Shown here piece by piece: positions 11,241 to 21,001 of a DNA stretch of 30,738 bases (its first letter is position 1; each line of letters starts with the position of its first letter). The notes under the pieces are model-generated. The model searched no databases. It worked only from the letters and a program-made list of their open reading frames with translations, and was not told where the DNA came from. The translations under genes were made by a program, and so were the position numbers. Origin of the DNA: Echinostoma caproni (Eukaryota > Platyhelminthes > Trematoda > Plagiorchiida > Echinostomatidae); contig UZAN01042040.1 of the NCBI GenBank assembly GCA_900618425.1, positions 699 through 31,436 on the forward strand, given 5' to 3'.

Positions 11241-12518
11241 AATTGACAAAACGCAAAGATACCAAGAAAACTTCGATGACTTATAGATCCATTAGTTACT
11301 GTTACAACCAGAAATATGTTTGTTTGTGTATGGTTCATGTTTTCTCGTGTTTTGATTCAAATTGCGCATGCACCCTTTGACTGGCTGCGCTATACTCCTG
11401 TCCTTGTTGTCACGTTGGATTTTATCTTGTTTAATTAATCGATATTTCGATGTGAATCATGCCTGGGATCTATACACCTTTTCGTCAAGATATACTCTGA
11501 CTGAAAACTGAACTCTGCGTGCTTTGGATCCTACGGTCTGATTTTCAATCCCCGCCATCGCCACGCGACTTTATTGGTAGGCAGCTTTGCTTTCGTCCGG
11601 TCCAATACCACACTTAACCTAGCGGGGCCTTCTGTGGTTCACCACTCCAAGTCCCGGGGCTAAGGTGGGAGGTTTCCATCAACGAACAGCAGACCTTCGT
11701 GACTTATGGGCTTCACCCCGTCTGCTGCTCATCACATTTGGATGTGTAATGAAAAATATAAAAATACTTTGCTGGAATTCGTTCCGCTGTTCGTAGCTGT
11801 TCTCTACCCATAACGCGCGTATAGTTAGCGAGACTAAGTTACCGACAAACTCCTATCTGCCAAGGTGTGACAGCGTATAGATCGTCTATTATTTTAAATC
11901 AATAATCGAGTTTATTGTGGGATAACAAATTGCCCCATGGAATATTTTTAAACAAAACCTCGTGCTAAAGGGGAGGGCCTAGTTAGGTTTAACTTGCCCT
12001 CGTTTAAATATCATCTTCATTTATTCTCATGTTTCCTAGCAATGCAAACAAATGACTAGTTTGACACCCGCTTGCTATGGAGTATGGCTCGGGACAAGGC
12101 AAAGAATCCAAAATAGTCTACGCTTATGTGCAACCCAATACAAATGCAAGAAAAAGCGTGTGGAAGCGTTATCTTTGCCTGACGGAATCCTAGTCATGTG
12201 TTATCACTTTCTTCGAAAGCCTACTTTCTGGTCACCGACTAATCTGTGGATAATCCGGAGATAGAAATAATAACTGACATCCTAGAGTTGGTCAAAATCA
12301 CCTAATGTGCAAATATTTACCTCGATAGCTCAGGACACAAAACAAGCACGAGTCAGCAGGTCCGAATGCAACTTATCCGGCAATACTGCAAACAGTAGCA
12401 CGGATTCTATCCAGCCCATTGACTGTATCTTTTGGGGAATCAGTGCAGAATAATACATTATCCAACAACTAACATACAGTGGTTATAGTGTCACTGCACC
12501 AGTTTCGACTCAAACACA
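11241..12518. other. Unassigned stretch between the two R1 copies
   Basis: No gene is recognised. A GC-richer block at about 11530-11740 stands out from the surrounding AT-rich DNA and may be a decayed repeat, but I find no second copy here. The 70-codon + frame at 12052-12264 shows no motif. Confidence 0.35.
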
Positions 12519-12638
12519 GGGTAAAGAACTATCAATCGATCGACCTTAATTCGTGGCTGTGTAGGTGTCTTGAGCAGTTGATCGGAAAGCATATATATAT
12601 ATATATATATTTATAACGATTGATAGTTTTTCACCCTA
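12519..12638. repeat. Inverted repeat (about 20-bp arms) around an (AT)n run
   Basis: The left arm at about 12520-12539 (gggtaaagaactatcaatcg) matches the reverse complement of 12617-12636 at 18 of 20 positions. The loop of about 77 nt contains (AT)n at 12591-12613. This could be a tiny MITE-like unit or a hairpin. It lies directly upstream of R1 copy 2. Confidence 0.55.
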
Positions 12639-12639
12639 C

Positions 12640-13745
12640 GTGCCAAAAAGCACTCACATGATTCTAGTGAATTTCCGAGACCTTTAAGTTAACAAGGAAC
12701 AGTTGTGAACAATTTCCATGAAATAAATAGGTTATAGAACAGAATTATTTTATGGAATAGAATAATAAGTGTCTTAAGAAGCCCATCGTTGAGGACAAAC
12801 ACGTGTACCGCAAAACAAAAGGACTTCGGCTTGCTTAAGATCTTCCTATTGAAATAACCCTTTTCACGATGTACCATCATCAGTATCAGCTCTCCTCAGC
12901 ATCACCTCCCAGTTATGTTTTCTATCTCGTTCTGATTCGTTTCGACCGAGATAACTGGTGGTGATGGTGGTGGTGGTGGTAGTGGTGATAATGGTGGTGG
13001 TGATGGCGATGGCGGTGCTGGTTACCTAAGTAACTGGCGATAGCTTTCATCAATCAGCTTCTACCAAGCAATATTCTATGTGTGCAATGCATATTTTACT
13101 ACTATAGATACGGTTCAAAATCTTAACCCTTCGGGCCAGTATTGGGATGAGCAAGGTCCATTAGCAACGACAGACTCGCAAAGGGGGATTGTGCTATATT
13201 GTATATATTGCAACTGAGAGATTTTTTGATCAGCTGTACGGTGGCCTAGTGGGTAGTATGCTTTCATTCTACCTTTCGTTCCGTCTCGAGTTCGTAACCC
13301 CAGTTGGGTTGACGGACTTGCAATGCTGATAAAAACCAATCATGCCGCACGGTGATTCCTAGCTTCCTAGCTTTTTAGCTCAAACTTCATTTACAGGACG
13401 AATTCATCATCAAAAATCGTTTTACTTACTTGATGGATATTTGAACCTCACTGTGGAGACGAAAATTCACGTGGTGTGTTATATACGCGACCAAATCTCT
13501 TGTCTATAAGATATTTCATACAATAATCCGTCCAGATGTCGAGCTGAATAAACTACGAACAGAAGATAATGCTCCGCTCGTCGGCGAAATACTACCAGCT
13601 TTCCCACGCCTAACACTGTCTAGGGGTGATTTGAGGGTTTTACAGCCGGGGTCTTTGTTTGACCACAGTGTGATCCACAATGCAGCAGGGGGTAGTAGTG
13701 TGGAATGCGCAAGCGGTTCGTGCCTGGCGTCCAATTAAGAAAATC
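12640..13745 (+). repeat. Repeat R1, copy 2, interrupted by a SINE-like insertion
   Basis: It matches copy 1 in blocks a (12640-12775), b (12870-13122 and 13410-13550) and c (13550-13745). A TGG/TGA microsatellite at 12956-13020 sits at the same place as in copy 1. Between the halves of block b is an insertion of about 286 bp that copy 1 lacks. No coding capacity is evident. The nature of R1 is unknown; its two copies are about 3 kb apart and may be a segmental duplication rather than a transposed element. Confidence 0.6.
13123..13408 (+). mobile_element. SINE-like insertion with tRNA-type promoter boxes
   Basis: This segment interrupts R1 copy 2 and is flanked by near-identical short repeats (tcaaaatc at 13115-13122; caaaaatc at 13411-13418). 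Inside, 13242-13252 is TGGCCTAGTGG, which fits the RNA polymerase III A box TGGCNNAGTGG exactly, and 13288-13300 (gagttcgtaaccc) resembles a B box at normal tRNA spacing. The A box lies about 120 bp inside the left edge, unusual for a tRNA-derived SINE, so it may be a SINE joined to, or nested in, another sequence. No full tRNA fold is visible, so it is not a tRNA gene. Confidence 0.55.
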
Positions 13746-14770
13746 AGATGCCGAAATTCTAAATTACCGAGTAATTCTCCTGCAGGTAAACTATCACGTG
13801 TTCACCGAATCAGTTACAGACCCGGATGTTGAATGTACCATCCCATTTCATTGTCCGAATATGTACGCTACATGAAAGCTTTGAGAAAGGCTTTCTTAAT
13901 GGGGACTACGTGAATCTGTCAGTGATGTAGAGGTAGTAAGTCATTACAAACATTTCGCAAAGCATCGAAGTTACGGAAACCCGTACGTTCTCTATTCCGT
14001 TTGACCTCCGGCCGTTTCATAAACCATTTGTCTTTAGTAGCATCTCAAAGAAACGGTCCGTTCTGAGCTTTTAGTCGAGTGAGGTTCTTTTAAATAAGGA
14101 AAAGCTTCCATCAGTGAAAATGTTTGTAAAAAATAGTATTTTGGGGTAAAACTTTATTCATTTTCCCATTCTCCTTGTTCCAATCTCTTCCAAGTTTTTC
14201 CTTGGTTTACATGATTTTGCAGACAAGTGAACGATCTGATGCCTGTGTGCTATGAAATACAAATAACTTTTGAGCTTAAGGGGATTCAAAAACATGACCA
14301 CAGAATCGCTGTTTCAAACAGTTGCCTCTTTACTTAATAACCAGGCGGGCAGTTGATTACGCGAATTCCATAATTAGTACAATGGACGTTTTAACCTGGC
14401 AATCATTAGATTTATAGCCACATTCTTTTTCGCTTGACACTTTGAGGTAGCTAGCTCAAATCGGTGATCCAAATCTGATCGCTTGATGACAGAAAACCTG
14501 TAACGATCTAACAAAAGTATTACCCAGGAACGTTCAAACACCGTCTCCTGGTAATCAGTGTTTTCAAACCACGTTTGTTATATCAGGTCACTGTATCGTC
14601 CATTAGTCGTACACGAAAGGATACATAATCCAGCGATCAAGATCCGTTTAATGGTCATTTTGCCAATACGATTACTATAGTAATGGAAGCGTGGATCAAT
14701 AAAGCATAAAGGTGTTTAGTTTGCTGATAGAACGTGACAGAATGCTTTTTTTCTGGTTTGCCCGCTACAG
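13746..14770. other. Unassigned stretch
   Basis: No gene, RNA or shared repeat was seen. The sequence is AT-rich, with stops in every frame, and may be intronic. Confidence 0.4.
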
Positions 14771-14927
14771 ATCATGTGCCTTTATCTACAGAGTTTTTCG
14801 CAGTTTGGTGCTAAAAATATGTCACTGGTTTATAATAGCCATCAAGTGGCTCTACCTCATCATTGTCAAGATTACTATTGATTTGTGCTTGGCCTCCCCA
14901 GCAGGAAGGAAAGACAAAAGAAAAGAG
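14771..14927 (+). CDS. Candidate exon with a membrane-spanning segment
   Basis: A candidate acceptor (gcccgctacag) precedes 157 nt, and a good donor follows, AAAAGAG|GTAGGA. One frame is open throughout: one base completing a codon, then 52 codons ending at a codon boundary. The peptide has a hydrophobic run of about 20 residues including HWFIIAIKWLYLIIVK, followed by a basic segment GRKDKRKE, the pattern of a transmembrane helix with a cytoplasmic positive end. T-rich non-coding DNA often gives such hydrophobic frames by chance, and I found no phase-matched neighbour, so this is weak. Confidence 0.22.
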
Positions 14928-14943
14928 GTAGGAATAATCTTAC

Positions 14944-14964
14944 CGTAGGTTGATGAGAACTTAT
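14944..14964 (-). CDS. Candidate 21-nt micro-exon
   Basis: On the minus strand a pyrimidine-rich acceptor (tgttttctgccttccag) is followed after exactly 21 nt by ACG|GTAAGATT. The length is a multiple of three and the exon is open in phase 1, the phase used by the gene model at 27.8-28.7 kb on the same strand. Acceptor-donor pairs this close are expected several times by chance per 30 kb, so this alone is not evidence of a gene. Confidence 0.15.
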
Positions 14965-16049
14965 CTGGAAGGCAGAAAACATTGTGCAGTTACTGTTTCG
15001 AAATTGGGAGAAACTGCAAGAAAACATTTCGAGTCGTTTAGAACATACAAGATGAAGTTAGAAAGCTGATGAACCAATCATTTTTTGTTCTGGAAAGTAA
15101 GCGTCGACTTCGAATATTTTCGGTAATTCTGCTAAAAGGAATAACCTATTGCTGAAATGTATACATCAATCACTAAACGTAAAACCAAGCTTCTCGCATG
15201 GATCCTAAATAACTAGTTGTCACGGTTGGTGATTGTATAAAAGCTGCACACACACACACACACACAAGTTATCAATTGACCTCTACTTTTGTCAATATCG
15301 TATCTCCTGTATAACTGCAGGGCAGTGTCATCTGCGCCTGTCTGGTCTCTCTGACAGATCAACTAATCCTAATTACTAATGAAACCCTTGCCTCAAAAAC
15401 TAAACTTCTTGAATGGCCAGTGTGAGAACTGATAGTTGAACGGTGCTTAATAACTCGCAGTGTGTGCGTGCTGATGCATCTGATTTTGACACCTCTAGTA
15501 CCAACGGTTCAATTCATCATGATGGGAAGCCTTTAGAATAGAACATAATCCATGGTGAGGAAATCCTTGTACAATATGTTGAGCAACGATCCAGTTGGCT
15601 TCTGATTTACAAATTAATTTGTGTTATAAGAATGAAACAACACGGAGGGAAGGAAATGTTCTCTTTGCCGTTGTATTTCATCAATGTACCACTTTTAGAC
15701 CCAGGAAAGATTATCTGTGAGTTCTTTTAGGAAAGAAGTTATACTCTCAAGAAGCTCAACCGGTTATCAGGAAGAACTTGAACTTCTTTGTACTGCGATT
15801 GTGCAGTTTGTGTTTGACAATATCGTCGAAAGGTGGACGTTGCCATGGGAAACACTTCTCATAAACAATTTTGGGACGACACAAAAAGCCACCTTTATAA
15901 TTACCACCGATATGAGGATGATACCTTTTGTGATGCGGAAATAAGCGTGAACCGNNNNAACCGGGGGGGGGGGGTGTCCAAATAGAATCCAACACCGCGT
16001 ATAGGGCGAGAATGTTCACTACTGAAAAACTGAAGTGAAGTTTCGCCAA
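14965..16049. other. Unassigned stretch with (CA)n, an assembly gap and poly-G
   Basis: A (CA)n run lies at 15247-15266. Four N at 15955-15958 are followed by a G run at 15963-15974, which suggests a sequencing or assembly problem at the homopolymer. The open frames around 15717-16049 span this gap and show no recognisable motif. Confidence 0.4.
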
Positions 16050-16294
16050 CCTCGTCTCCGTGATGGATGCTAAGACTTGAACCTAAGATCTTGTCACAGT
16101 AAGATGTAACGGACGCATCATCAAACGACGCAGTTGTATTCTACCGGTTGAAATACAGCTAAATAAAAACTTTTTTACTTCCTTTTTATTTATTGAATAT
16201 ACAGATGCACAATCAAATTACAGGAAGAGAACCACTGCCATGTAAGGGCTGCCTGGGAAAATACAGAAATGGGTAAAACAGGGAACGGTGGAGC

Positions 16295-16350
16295 GGTTTG
16301 AACCCGGGACTTTTGGGCCACGTTTTGGTGACCGTCACCACTGCCCCTGA
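16295..16350 (-). repeat. tRNA-like promoter pair, probable SINE remnant
   Basis: On the minus strand, GGTTCAAACC (at 16295-16304) is a good B box, and GGGGCAGTGG (at 16338-16347) resembles an A box at about tRNA spacing. Between them lies a perfect odd palindrome, ggtgaccgtcacc (16327-16339), instead of a tRNA anticodon arm. There is no cloverleaf, so a SINE or tRNA-derived fragment is more likely than a tRNA gene. The overlapping minus frame (16190-16501) is probably non-coding. Confidence 0.35.
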
Positions 16351-16519
16351 GAGATTTCTTGAAGCTTGATAAGTGTTGATTTCCTTCCACTCTCTCGGTC
16401 TCTTCAGCTATCCGACTGACGTCCCCATTTTCCAATAGGAACATCATAGTGAAGCTCAGTTTGGGTCTGGTGGATGGCTTTGTTTCTGTTGCTCTCACCA
16501 CAAAGTGTGTGACAACAAT

Positions 16520-16990
16520 ATTGTTTTAATCTACAGTTGACTGCAACTTGTTTGGCACATGCCTAAACAAACTGTATTCCGTTTGTTGTTCTTTTCCTTC
16601 CGTGAAATACTTATCCCTTACCGATTTGTGGAGGGAAAGGTGATTCTTTGGCCTGGTACCTTTGTCGCGCTTGCCCGTGGCCGGATTGATTGATTTATCG
16701 ATTGACAGATGCTGTCCGCTCACACTCACGCTATTCGGACTGACAGTACTACAATATCGATCGGCTCCAGCCAGCCAGATATTAGTAATGGACTATTCCC
16801 ACGGGCGTCGATGGTTGACTGTTTGAATGCCTGCTTGACCGCATTCGACTATCGTGTGAGGCATGAGCCAGACGTTGGCCTGCCTGCCTGCTTGCTATCC
16901 TTTCTACGTGTTGCCCGTTCCTGCTTGTTCACCGGTCCACGGACCGGCTACATGTGCGCCCTCTATAATAAACGTTCTGCATAATCAACT
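16520..16990 (+). repeat. GC-richer block ending in CTATAATAAACG, LTR-like
   Basis: This stretch is clearly richer in G and C than its flanks and has little simple sequence. It ends with ctataataaacgttctgc near 16961-16979, which combines a TATA-like and a polyadenylation-like signal as in an LTR R region. The 91-codon + frame at 16709-16984 covers much of it and contains many Cys and Leu, but no motif. I could not find a second copy or target duplication. It could also be a host promoter or exon region. Confidence 0.25.
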
Positions 16991-17384
16991 GTGTGCTTAT
17001 TTAGTTACTTAAACCAGACACGATAAATACAGTTGCAGATTCCGGTTCGTCTGTTGGAGTTTCTGTGTATGATAACTCTGTCGGCTCGACTGTAGTTTTT
17101 CTGAGAACACCTCAAGAGAAACAACGATAGAGACTTTATCATTTGTATCATTGGTATTGAAAAGCTTACCGGCTTTCCCTTTGTCTGAATTAAATTAAAA
17201 CGTTATCATAATATCAGATCAACACAAATTGAAACTAAAAGAAACCGGTCCAAACAAGTTTATCACTACCCAGATAGATACATAATCCTAGAAGCACTGT
17301 AAACACATTACGAATCAATCTGTTCAATCCTTGAGTAACCTCTAGTTGAGTAGACAATTATTCAATTATTATTATTAGTAGTAG
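16991..17384. other. Unassigned stretch
   Basis: No feature is seen beyond a short TTA/GTA-rich patch at about 17368-17385. Confidence 0.35.
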
Positions 17385-17575
17385 TAATCATTTATTTCCC
17401 GAGATAAAACTGAAGCGAGAGCACAAAGAAGCTAGGTTGCCCGATTTATGCCAAGTGAAATTTCGCCGCACCTCAACGGATACAATACAGCAGAAAACTG
17501 CCGTTTTGTATATTTGAACAGTACATCAGTTTACACAAGAATACGACAGGGCCGAATCATCGAACTTTTTGCGAC
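17385..17575 (+). repeat. Left arm of a long inverted repeat around the Penelope-like element
   Basis: This segment is similar, over roughly 180 bp, to the reverse complement of 19735-19910. The best block is 17502-17570 ('cgttttgtat..ttgaacagtac.tcagtttacac', interrupted by few changes). Further out, 'gattttatg', 'gagcacaa' and 'ataaa' align in order. Both arms can be read as the same peptide pattern (LNSTSVYT.IRQG), so the repeat may once have been coding. Confidence 0.65.
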
Positions 17576-17587
17576 TACCACTACAAG

Positions 17588-17740
17588 CTGTTTGTGTGTT
17601 CGGTAAGGATAAGGGTGGGAATCGGTACTGGTGTAATGTTATTCAGTGTGTCGCGGGGGGAGGGGGACGGTAAGGGTCCACTAACATTACACCAGTATCA
17701 ACCCCCAACCCTTACCCAAGGACACCGAACAGACAAACAG
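17588..17740. repeat. Long foldback (about 55-59-nt arms, 40-nt loop)
   Basis: 17588-17641 pairs with 17682-17740. The arms share 'ctgtttgt.tgttcggt', 'ta.gggt.ggg' and an uninterrupted 'tactggtgtaatgtta' next to the loop. The loop (17642-17681) is G-rich. A transcript of either strand would form a strong hairpin. It lies just outside the reverse transcriptase remnant and next to the left inverted arm. It may be a foldback transposon, or a structural part of the Penelope-like element. Confidence 0.7.
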
Positions 17741-17984
17741 ACTGCGTTCTCTATCGCTCAACCACCGTAGATGATGAATCATGGTCCGGACCNGACAAGC
17801 CGATTTAGGATCATTTATGTTCATACCAACTCCCGAAAGCAGTTAGAAAATTGAAACCTGGCCTGTGCGCGCAAAACGAACTGTCATTCACGCTGTTATT
17901 GCCTTGGCAGTGTGGTTATCACTGCAAACTAGCTGTTTTGCCACTGTGTGAATAAACAAAGCAATGATTGTGAAATCGGAAAAT

Positions 17985-18860
17985 CAGTTAGTGATCTCAA
18001 ACAATTGTTATACGTGTGTGTACACACAACATACCATTTAGATTCAACGACGAAGCTTATCATCAAATAGATGGAGTAGCAATGGGGTCCACTTTTCGTT
18101 CATGTTTTCATGGCTAAGCTGGAGAATGACATAGGCAAACGAATAATCGATCGGTGCGCATTATACGTGCGATAAGTGAATGATATTTTGTGTTTTTTTG
18201 ATGAAGTGTGAATCTGTCAAGACTCTTGATGCTATTTAACTCTGTACATCCAAACATAAAGACATAAACATAGAGAGCGAAGAGAATGAGCAGATTACAG
18301 TTCTTGACGTTTTACTATGTCATTAATCGGACGGATCTACCCAGCGCACCAACCACAAGAAGCCACCATTTATTAATCAGAATGTCCATTTCAAAAGCCA
18401 TATGCCATTTGAACGAAAAAGAAACCTTATTCAGTGCCTAGCTGCCAGAGCACGGGGAATATATACGGAGGATACCATAGAGTGCAAACTGAAATTGAGC
18501 CGAGAGATTTTCCTTCACACTGGATACCCAGAAATAATCGTAGACAAACATTTGAGGCGTCATCAGTTGTCAAATAAGAGCACTACTACCGGTTTACATA
18601 TCACCACATTTCAAGGGCGACACAATTGTCGATGTGGTGATGCGCAAACTGAGTACGGTGTTAGAAAGAGCATTCCCCCGCAACAAAAATGCGCATTGTG
18701 TTCATCTCCAAATAAAAGATAAATTGCCTGTTTCCGTAGTCTCTTCCTGCGTGCACCTATTTAGCTGTTCCTGTAGGACAAGGTATATTGGCCGCACGAG
18801 CAGACATTTATCTGGAGCAATCCGCGAGCACCACCCGAGACTATCAACAGTTTGATCATT
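17985..18860 (+). mobile_element. Penelope-like element remnant: RT C-terminus and GIY-YIG endonuclease
   Basis: At about 18030 the + strand reads FRFNDEAYHQIDGVAMGS, the Penelope-type 'F.FN...Y.Q.DGVAMGS' block of the reverse transcriptase. Near 18165 a YVR-stop-VNDI segment stands where the catalytic 'YVDD' belongs, so the copy is dead. The frame 18402-18722 carries the long linker (KRNLIQCLAARARGI, then TGYPE). From about 18765, LFSCSCRTRYIGRTSRHLS and a following REH match the GIY-YIG nuclease that nicks the target in these elements. The RT start is missing or unrecognisable, and frames must be joined. It is older than the LINE at 8 kb and about as old as the solo LTRs. Confidence 0.85.
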
Positions 18861-18974
18861 TCACAACTAGTGTATTGAAACCTCCTGGGTGACGTGGTCG
18901 AGGAGTTTTGACCTCTCTATTTAGTTGGCAGCCGTCGATCGATTTGGATTGTAAATCGCATTCTGGCCACAACG

Positions 18975-19292
18975 GAGGCAATCGGAATCCGTGCAGAGAA
19001 GAGCAGTATGACGCCAGATGTGATGCAATATGATTGGTGGAAACTAAGGTAGCCAATGATCTTTTCTTGTGTACATATATATTCACTTTCATTTCCTTCA
19101 ATAAACGACTTTGTGATTCGCCTGTCTTGTGACCTTTTTCCTCGCGTCTCGATCCTGCGGGTTATTGCGAGTTCGAGCAATTGCGGTCCAGTGCCATCGG
19201 TTTTCTAATTCGTGTTCCGTGATTCCGATTGCGTAGTTCGTGTCCTGAATTCTGTGCGTAACTTCACTACTACTACCTCCATTACCATTACA
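18975..19292 (+). repeat. Partial LTR copy C (3' two thirds)
   Basis: It matches the LTR family from the first CCAAT region ('caatcgga..ccgtgc') through 'acgccag', the TATA-like 'gtacatatatattca' (about 19072), AATAAA at about 19100, 'ccttt...cctcgcgtctcg' and the TAC-rich end finishing in ATTACA at 19292. The U3 start and the CRE are missing. It follows the endonuclease remnant directly, in the same direction. Either the LTR was truncated on insertion, or the Penelope 3' end and the LTR were joined by a later rearrangement. Confidence 0.6.
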
Positions 19293-19600
19293 ATCCGTCT
19301 GGATAATCCCTCTCCCCTATGGGTACAAAAATAATTTATAAGAACTCTGAGCCATCCATGGCCAACATCACGCACAACACAGTCGTACCCCCTAATCATC
19401 CAAATTAATGCGTATTTGTGATTAACAAATTGTGAGGAACATCCGGTGATAGAACTGGATTGCTGACTATTTCTCTTCCCATTTCGTCATGATTTCTCCC
19501 ACCCCCCCCTCCCTCTCTCTACTAAACAATTTGATATGATGAAATTGTGCATTGTGCTCGTAGTATTAGATCTGTATAGGAATGTTTGGATTAGCCACAA

Positions 19601-19636
19601 CTTGAAAAGGCTTTCCGAGAGGGTCGAAACGTCATT
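19601..19636 (+). ncRNA. Hammerhead-like motif near the Penelope-like 3' side
   Basis: A core-like cttgaaaa (19601-19608) precedes a 7-bp stem with wobble pairs (19609-19615 with 19619-19625, loop cga). GAAAC (19626-19630) and GTC (19631-19633) follow at once. The hammerhead core is CTGATGA, stem II, GAAA, then the cleavage base after a short stem III; here the first box is damaged. Penelope-like elements are known to carry hammerhead motifs with very short stem III, and this one lies downstream of the nuclease on the same strand. Activity is unlikely with this core. Confidence 0.45.
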
Positions 19637-19734
19637 AACCGAAAATTGTTGTTTTAAGTTTGATATAATTTGTGATGTATTAGTCTGTAGATGAATCGCC
19701 GTAAACAAGCATGTTCGCTACTGTGGATTCTTCT

Positions 19735-19910
19735 TTTAAAAATGTGAGGATTCAACCCTGTCGTATTTGTGTGTAAACTGACGTACTGTTCAACGATACA
19801 AAACGCTAATTTCCTGTCGTATTGTACGGGGTGAGATCTGCCTTAACATAAATCGTGCCAACCAGCTTTGTTGTGTGCTCGCTCTCTTTATTCAAGACAG
19901 GACCAAGAGC
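19735..19910 (-). repeat. Right arm of the long inverted repeat
   Basis: This is the partner of the left arm at 17385-17575, in inverse orientation, about 2.2 kb away. The minus strand reads LNSTSVYTQIRQG near 19770 and, further up, an open frame to 20033 with a sequence that looks more protein-like than most frames here. The pair may be the inverted terminal part of the Penelope-like element, or two oppositely oriented copies of another element that flank it. Confidence 0.65.
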
Positions 19911-20576
19911 AGATAAAAAACGTTTTTCAAGACTGAACCTACTGTGCACAGGCTCTGACACAGGGAGTTCAATCATTGCAATCAATGACGTAATGCGTTG
20001 TGACGGATGGGCCCATTTTGATCGCAGCAACACTATATGGATTGTTTACAAGTCGTACAATCAATTAAACAGTCAGTTTTTGTGTTTTTCTAATAACAAC
20101 GGGTATTCGAATTACCTTGATTTGCTATTTCTATTGTGAAAAACGAAGGGAAGCAAAATAAAGAAAAGGGTTGGCAAAAAAAACTTTTAGCCCATAAAAC
20201 AATGATTTTTACAGAGATGGAGCAAAATTTATTGATGTGAATCAAACTTTTGAAACCAAATCAATGTTGTTTGAAACAATAAGAACATAAATTGAACAAC
20301 GATCGATCATCATTTGTTAGTCGTTGTCCAATTATCCGATAATGGAAGCTCCTCCCCAACTTGAAACGAGGGCTCGTATCGCTTCATGAAGTCGGATACC
20401 AAACGTTGTTATTGTATACAGTGACTCCTATTACATTAGGATAATTTTATTGTTCTACATGACGCAAACCATCCTTTAGGAAAATTTGCTTACTTCTTCT
20501 CAAACACTTATTATCTCTACTGAGTTCATTTTTGCTTGATTCGTCCTTCTTCGCGTTTGTTGATTTCATTTTGTAG
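19911..20576. other. Unassigned stretch, possible intron
   Basis: AT-rich. The last 30 bases (20547-20576) form a T-rich tract ending TTTTGTAG, the acceptor proposed for the exon that follows. I see no repeat shared with other parts of the window. Confidence 0.35.
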
Positions 20577-20830
20577 GATACCTATTTATTGGTCAGTATC
20601 GATTACCTATCAACGATTCAACCTTTCCAGCCGTTGCAGTTCACGAGGATAGATGGATATCTAATGATCACATTGCCCTGACCGGATTATGTGAAGAGTT
20701 ATGGGAGCAACTTCATCCCGCGAGTGAGCTAGTGAGAAATGTTTCTGTTGTATCAACAAACTCCGTTTTTCACACATCCAGCTCTAACTCTCCTGTCATT
20801 GCCTCCCCAATCCGATGCAAACGGGAATAA
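20577..20830 (+). CDS. Candidate 3'-terminal coding exon, unknown protein
   Basis: A strong acceptor (gttgatttcattttgtag) is followed by a frame in phase 1 that stays open for 83 codons and stops with TAA at 20828-20830. It has no ATG at its start. The peptide has a balanced, globular-looking composition, with YRLPINDSTFPAVAVHEDRW (about residues 7-26), an amphipathic HIALTGLCEELWEQL, and a Ser/Asn-rich end. Runs of about 85 codons are not rare by chance in this much sequence, so the support is the acceptor plus composition. Possible internal donors (near 20721 and 20731) would end it earlier. I do not recognise the family and found no phase-matched upstream exon. Confidence 0.35.
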
Positions 20831-21001
20831 CGCGGAAGACGTATTCAAGAGTGTACAGCTGCATTCTAATATAAGTTAAAATGTGCTCATTATAGGTGCA
20901 TGAATTGTCTTTAGGTGTGTCAGACCTTGTGCTCAATAAGCGGTATTGAAATGTTCCATGCCAGAGGTGACCAATAAGATTGAGTGAATAGGGGACTAAT
21001 A

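Noticed and set aside
15955..15974. N gap followed by a G run as a possible quadruplex or biological boundary
   Set aside because: More likely an assembly artefact at a homopolymer.
16071..16130. B-box-like GGTTCAAGTC on the minus strand
   Set aside because: No acceptable A box at tRNA spacing; too weak to list as a SINE.
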